From the NCBI GenBank assembly GCA_000434035.1, contig FR893519.1, forward strand, positions 1 through 7,943: DNA of 7,943 nt, written 5' to 3'. How positions within the stretch are numbered: position 1 is the first letter of the stretch; every line of letters starts with the position of its first letter. Positions 6,717 through 7,943 of this stretch are shown one piece after another. The DNA comes from Clostridium sp. CAG:452 (GTDB lineage Bacteria; Bacillota; Clostridia; TANB77; CAG-508). A program made the position numbers and the translations under genes. Below the pieces are notes generated by a model that saw nothing but the letters and a program-made list of their open reading frames with translations, searched no databases and was not told the DNA's origin.

Positions 6717-6916
6717 GCTTTTTCATTATTATTTTTTGACATATAATAAATTATTAAAATTACCCCTATCAAATTACATCCAATAGATAAACCTATTAAT
6801 AATCCACTACTAAATTTTCCAAAATCACTTGTCTCATTTCCACAAAAAAATATATATGCCAAATATAATAAATTACCTAACACAATTAGGAATATTCCTG
6901 TCTTTAAATTCTTCAT
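6710..6916 (-). CDS. Two-helix membrane protein of 68 residues, function unknown
   Basis: ATG at 6914-6916 is preferred because GGAAGG sits six bases upstream. An in-frame TTG six codons earlier would place that ribosome binding site inside the gene. The protein has two hydrophobic segments (about 6-24 and 36-58), separated by a short polar loop with Cys25 (FFCGNETSDFGKF), and a hydrophilic tail SKNNNEKAK. The second helix is glycine-rich (SGLLIGLSIGCNLIGVILII). I do not recognise a named family, though small proteins of this shape are common in clostridial membrane-protein operons. It ends 32 nt before the VanZ-family gene and follows the 29-aa microprotein, so it is probably part of one transcript. 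Confidence 0.82.
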   Translation of the reverse strand: MKNLKTGIFLIVLGNLLYLAYIFFCGNETSDFGKFSSGLLIGLSIGCNLIGVILIIYYMSKNNNEKAK

Positions 6917-6931
6917 ATAAAACCTTCCTTT

Positions 6932-6943
6932 CAAATTACTATT
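6932..6943. repeat. Boundary motif copy 5 (TACT variant)
   Basis: CAAATTACTATT lies between the stop of the 29-aa gene and the ribosome binding site of the 68-aa gene. It is identical to the core of copy 4. Confidence 0.6.
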
Positions 6944-6966
6944 CCTACTATAAATTTATTTTTTTA

Positions 6967-7056
6967 TCATCCTTTTTTATTTCTATATATAATTGCTAGT
7001 GCAGCACAAATAACAATTACTATAATTGTTCCTACTGTCCAACCACCAAAGCTCAT
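6967..7056 (-). CDS. 29-residue single-helix membrane microprotein
   Basis: ATG at 7054-7056 opens a 29-codon frame, read as MSFGGWTVGT, then IIVIVICAALAII, then YRNKKG, ending TGA TAA. A perfect AGGAGG at 7065-7070 with an 8-base spacer is among the best ribosome binding sites in the window, which is the main argument that this short frame is translated. The predicted shape is a short polar start, one membrane helix (about residues 8-23) and a basic YRNKKG end that should face the cytoplasm. Such microproteins often modulate a larger membrane partner, and both neighbours are membrane proteins; that link is inferred. The overall shape recalls the start of FeoB-associated small proteins, but the cysteine-rich tail is absent. 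No family is assigned. Confidence 0.75.
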   Translation of the reverse strand: MSFGGWTVGTIIVIVICAALAIIYRNKKG

Positions 7057-7085
7057 AATTAAAACCTCCTCGTATCAAACTAATA

Positions 7086-7096
7086 CTTGTAATTTG
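7086..7096. repeat. Boundary motif copy 6 (partial)
   Basis: CTTGTAATTTG shares TTGTAATTTG with copy 1. It lies just after the stop of the 108-aa gene, upstream of the 29-aa gene. Confidence 0.45.
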
Positions 7097-7098
7097 AA

Positions 7099-7425
7099 TT
7101 ACTTTCTATTCAATAATTTGTTTATCAAACTTCCAATAAACAATCCAACACTTGCAAAAACTAAATACCATATAGAATGAATTAAAGCTGACTCATTATA
7201 ATAAATGAAAACTGATGGTATAAATAATATTGCAGTAAATATTGAATAGAAATATTTGATTTTATTATTAGATAAAATTCCAATAAGTAATGATAATATA
7301 AATGTTCCTATAATGATTAAAAATACCATTCCCATTGTATCAGTTGGTCCAGCAAATATTGGTAATATATAAAATAACACTAATTGAGGAACACTTATAA
7401 TAATTTCCTTAATATACTTTTTCAT
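7099..7425 (-). CDS. Four-helix membrane protein of 108 residues, function unknown
   Basis: ATG at 7423-7425 has AAGGGA about six bases upstream. The protein starts MKKYIKEIIISVPQ and has four hydrophobic stretches (about 6-24, 31-51, 57-75, 82-103), with short polar turns AGPTDTMG, SNNKIKY and YYNESALIHS, ending in a basic tail NKLLNRK. Almost the whole length lies in the membrane, with no room for a soluble catalytic domain. I do not recognise a characterised family; hypothetical proteins of this type occur in Clostridia. It is the first gene of the minus-strand block, about 50 nt downstream of the predicted promoter, and the 29-aa gene starts 42 nt after its stop. Confidence 0.85.
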   Translation of the reverse strand: MKKYIKEIIISVPQLVLFYILPIFAGPTDTMGMVFLIIIGTFILSLLIGILSNNKIKYFYSIFTAILFIPSVFIYYNESALIHSIWYLVFASVGLFIGSLINKLLNRK

Positions 7426-7446
7426 TAACTATCCCTTCATTTCAAC

Positions 7447-7459
7447 AACTTACTATTTA
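7447..7459. repeat. Boundary motif copy 7 (variant)
   Basis: AACTTACTATTTA lies in the leader of the first gene of the block. It differs from the copy 4 sequence by one base in thirteen. Flanking TTGTTGAAA (minus strand) is also shared with the copy 3 boundary. Confidence 0.5.
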
Positions 7460-7478
7460 TCTGTCATTTCTATATATA

Positions 7479-7507
7479 ATTATACCATAATTTCAACATA
7501 TTTTGAA
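7479..7507 (-). promoter_or_regulatory. Predicted promoter of the small-gene block
   Basis: On the minus strand TTCAAA (7502-7507) and a perfect TATAAT (7479-7484) are 17 bases apart. Transcription would begin near 7472, about 47 nt before the first start codon. The -35 match is modest (4/6), consistent with need for an activator. Confidence 0.55.
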
Positions 7508-7520
7508 ACTAAATTTAAAC

Positions 7521-7565
7521 ATCCAAGATTTATCCAACATATCTAGTATATATCCAACAGTTGGA
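7521..7565 (-). promoter_or_regulatory. TTGGAT repeat array upstream of the block promoter
   Basis: On the minus strand TTGGAT occurs at 7521-7526, 7532-7537 and 7552-7557. The starts are 11 and 20 bases apart, close to one and two helical turns. The two distal copies share the 9-mer TATCCAACA (plus strand). The most distal copy is part of the 13-bp palindrome TCCAACAGTTGGA (7553-7565). The position, just upstream of the -35, fits a regulator-binding array. Confidence 0.45.
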
Positions 7566-7610
7566 AGTAAAATAAAACCTCGCAAACCTTTTAATTAATT
7601 GATTTAAATA

Positions 7611-7640
7611 AAAAGTATGGTAGAATTCTTCCATATTTTT
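7611..7640 (-). terminator. Terminator downstream of the right-edge gene
   Basis: AAAAATATGG and CCATACTTTT (minus strand) form a 10-bp stem with one wobble pair around a 10-nt loop, followed by TATTT. Its A/T flanks make it potentially bidirectional. It lies about 115 nt after the stop of the right-edge gene. Confidence 0.65.
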
Positions 7641-7668
7641 AATCCAATTTTGCAAGTGCAAAATAAGA

Positions 7669-7726
7669 AATGATAGCACAACTATTCCTATATTTATATA
7701 GAATGAATTAGGGCAGTGCTATCATT
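7669..7726 (-). repeat. Long imperfect inverted repeat in the 3' region of the right-edge gene
   Basis: AATGATAGCAC/GTGCTATCATT is a perfect 11-bp stem (7669-7679 with 7716-7726). The 36-nt interior folds further: CTA(A)TTC/GAATAG, then CTATAT-AA-ATATAG. On the minus strand it is followed by TCTTATTTT. It could be an elaborate terminator, an mRNA 3'-end stabiliser or a structured RNA. Confidence 0.6.
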
Positions 7727-7754
7727 CTCTTTATCCTGCTTATTGTTTACTTAC

Positions 7755-7943
7755 TTATTTTTCATTAATTATCTCTTTAATAGTAGGTCTAAATACTAAT
7801 CCAAATGTAATATCTTTGCCTTTAAATAAATTTAAATCTATTATTGGTATTACTTTTAATAATTCATAATTATCTGGTATTGCAGAATCAAATACTGCCA
7901 TACCATTTTCAGTTCTATCTCCTTTATCTTCACGATATTCAAT
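7755..7943 (-). CDS. C-terminal 62 residues of an unrecognised protein, 5' end outside the window
   Basis: An open frame enters from the right edge and ends with TAA at 7755. The visible part begins IEYREDKGDRTENGMAVFDSAIPDNYELLK and ends FRPTIKEIINEK. It is hydrophilic with short alternating beta-like stretches (VIPIIDL, DITFGLVF) and has no membrane segment. No family is recognised. The absence of internal stops over 62 codons, ordinary AT-rich codon use and structured terminator-like elements downstream support a real gene end. It is separated by about 330 nt from the small-gene block and is probably a different transcription unit. Confidence 0.65.
   Translation of the reverse strand: MEYREDKGDRTENGMAVFDSAIPDNYELLKVIPIIDLNLFKGKDITFGLVFRPTIKEIINEK

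Noticed and set aside
1..7943. tRNA, rRNA, CRISPR arrays, insertion sequences or a transposase
   Set aside because: No cloverleaf, rRNA segment, regularly spaced repeat-spacer array or transposase-like protein was seen on either strand.

Overview
The window is very AT-rich and looks like a piece of a low-GC Firmicutes chromosome, most likely from an uncultured, gut-type member of the Clostridia. The evidence is the codon use, strong AGGAGG-type ribosome binding sites, short U-tailed terminators, a PASTA-tailed class B penicillin-binding protein, and a pilin-like protein beginning MKKEKGITLVALVITIV. This placement rests on recognised protein families and composition; no database search was run.

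Layout. (1) Positions 1-2186, minus strand: rsmA (ksgA, 16S rRNA dimethyltransferase) reads leftward and is followed after 21 nt by a large pilin-like surface protein that runs off the left edge. rsmA carries one extra base inside its SAM-binding motif, so as written it is frameshifted. (2) Positions 2187-2313: a divergent promoter region. (3) Positions 2314-4545, plus strand: a complete 743-residue transpeptidase of the FtsI/SpoVD/PBP2x type with two PASTA domains, closed by a strong terminator at 4572-4610. (4) Positions 4611-5047: a gene-free stretch with a second long hairpin, a GC-rich REP-like palindrome, an extremely AT-rich tract, a small hairpin between direct repeats, and the terminator of the next block. 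(5) Positions 5048-7425, minus strand: six small genes in one direction. In transcription order they are a 108-aa four-helix membrane protein, a 29-aa single-helix microprotein, a 68-aa two-helix membrane protein, a VanZ-family protein, a lipoprotein resembling DUF5301 proteins, and an XRE regulator with a membrane tail. (6) Positions 7426-7754: the block's promoter, an upstream array of TTGGAT repeats, and two structured elements that probably end transcription of the gene at the right edge. (7) Positions 7755-7943, minus strand: the last 62 residues of an unrecognised protein.

The housekeeping genes (rsmA and the PBP) act in ribosome maturation and septal or spore peptidoglycan synthesis. 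The small-gene block looks accessory: all of its products are membrane, envelope or regulatory proteins. Every gene boundary in it, including both outer ends, carries a copy of a short AT-rich motif (AAATTGTAATTT or CAAATTACTATT on the plus strand). Six genes with seven motif copies is the most unusual pattern in the window. It could reflect a cassette-like array, an operator in front of each gene, or repeated duplication of a leader. The sequence alone does not decide between these.
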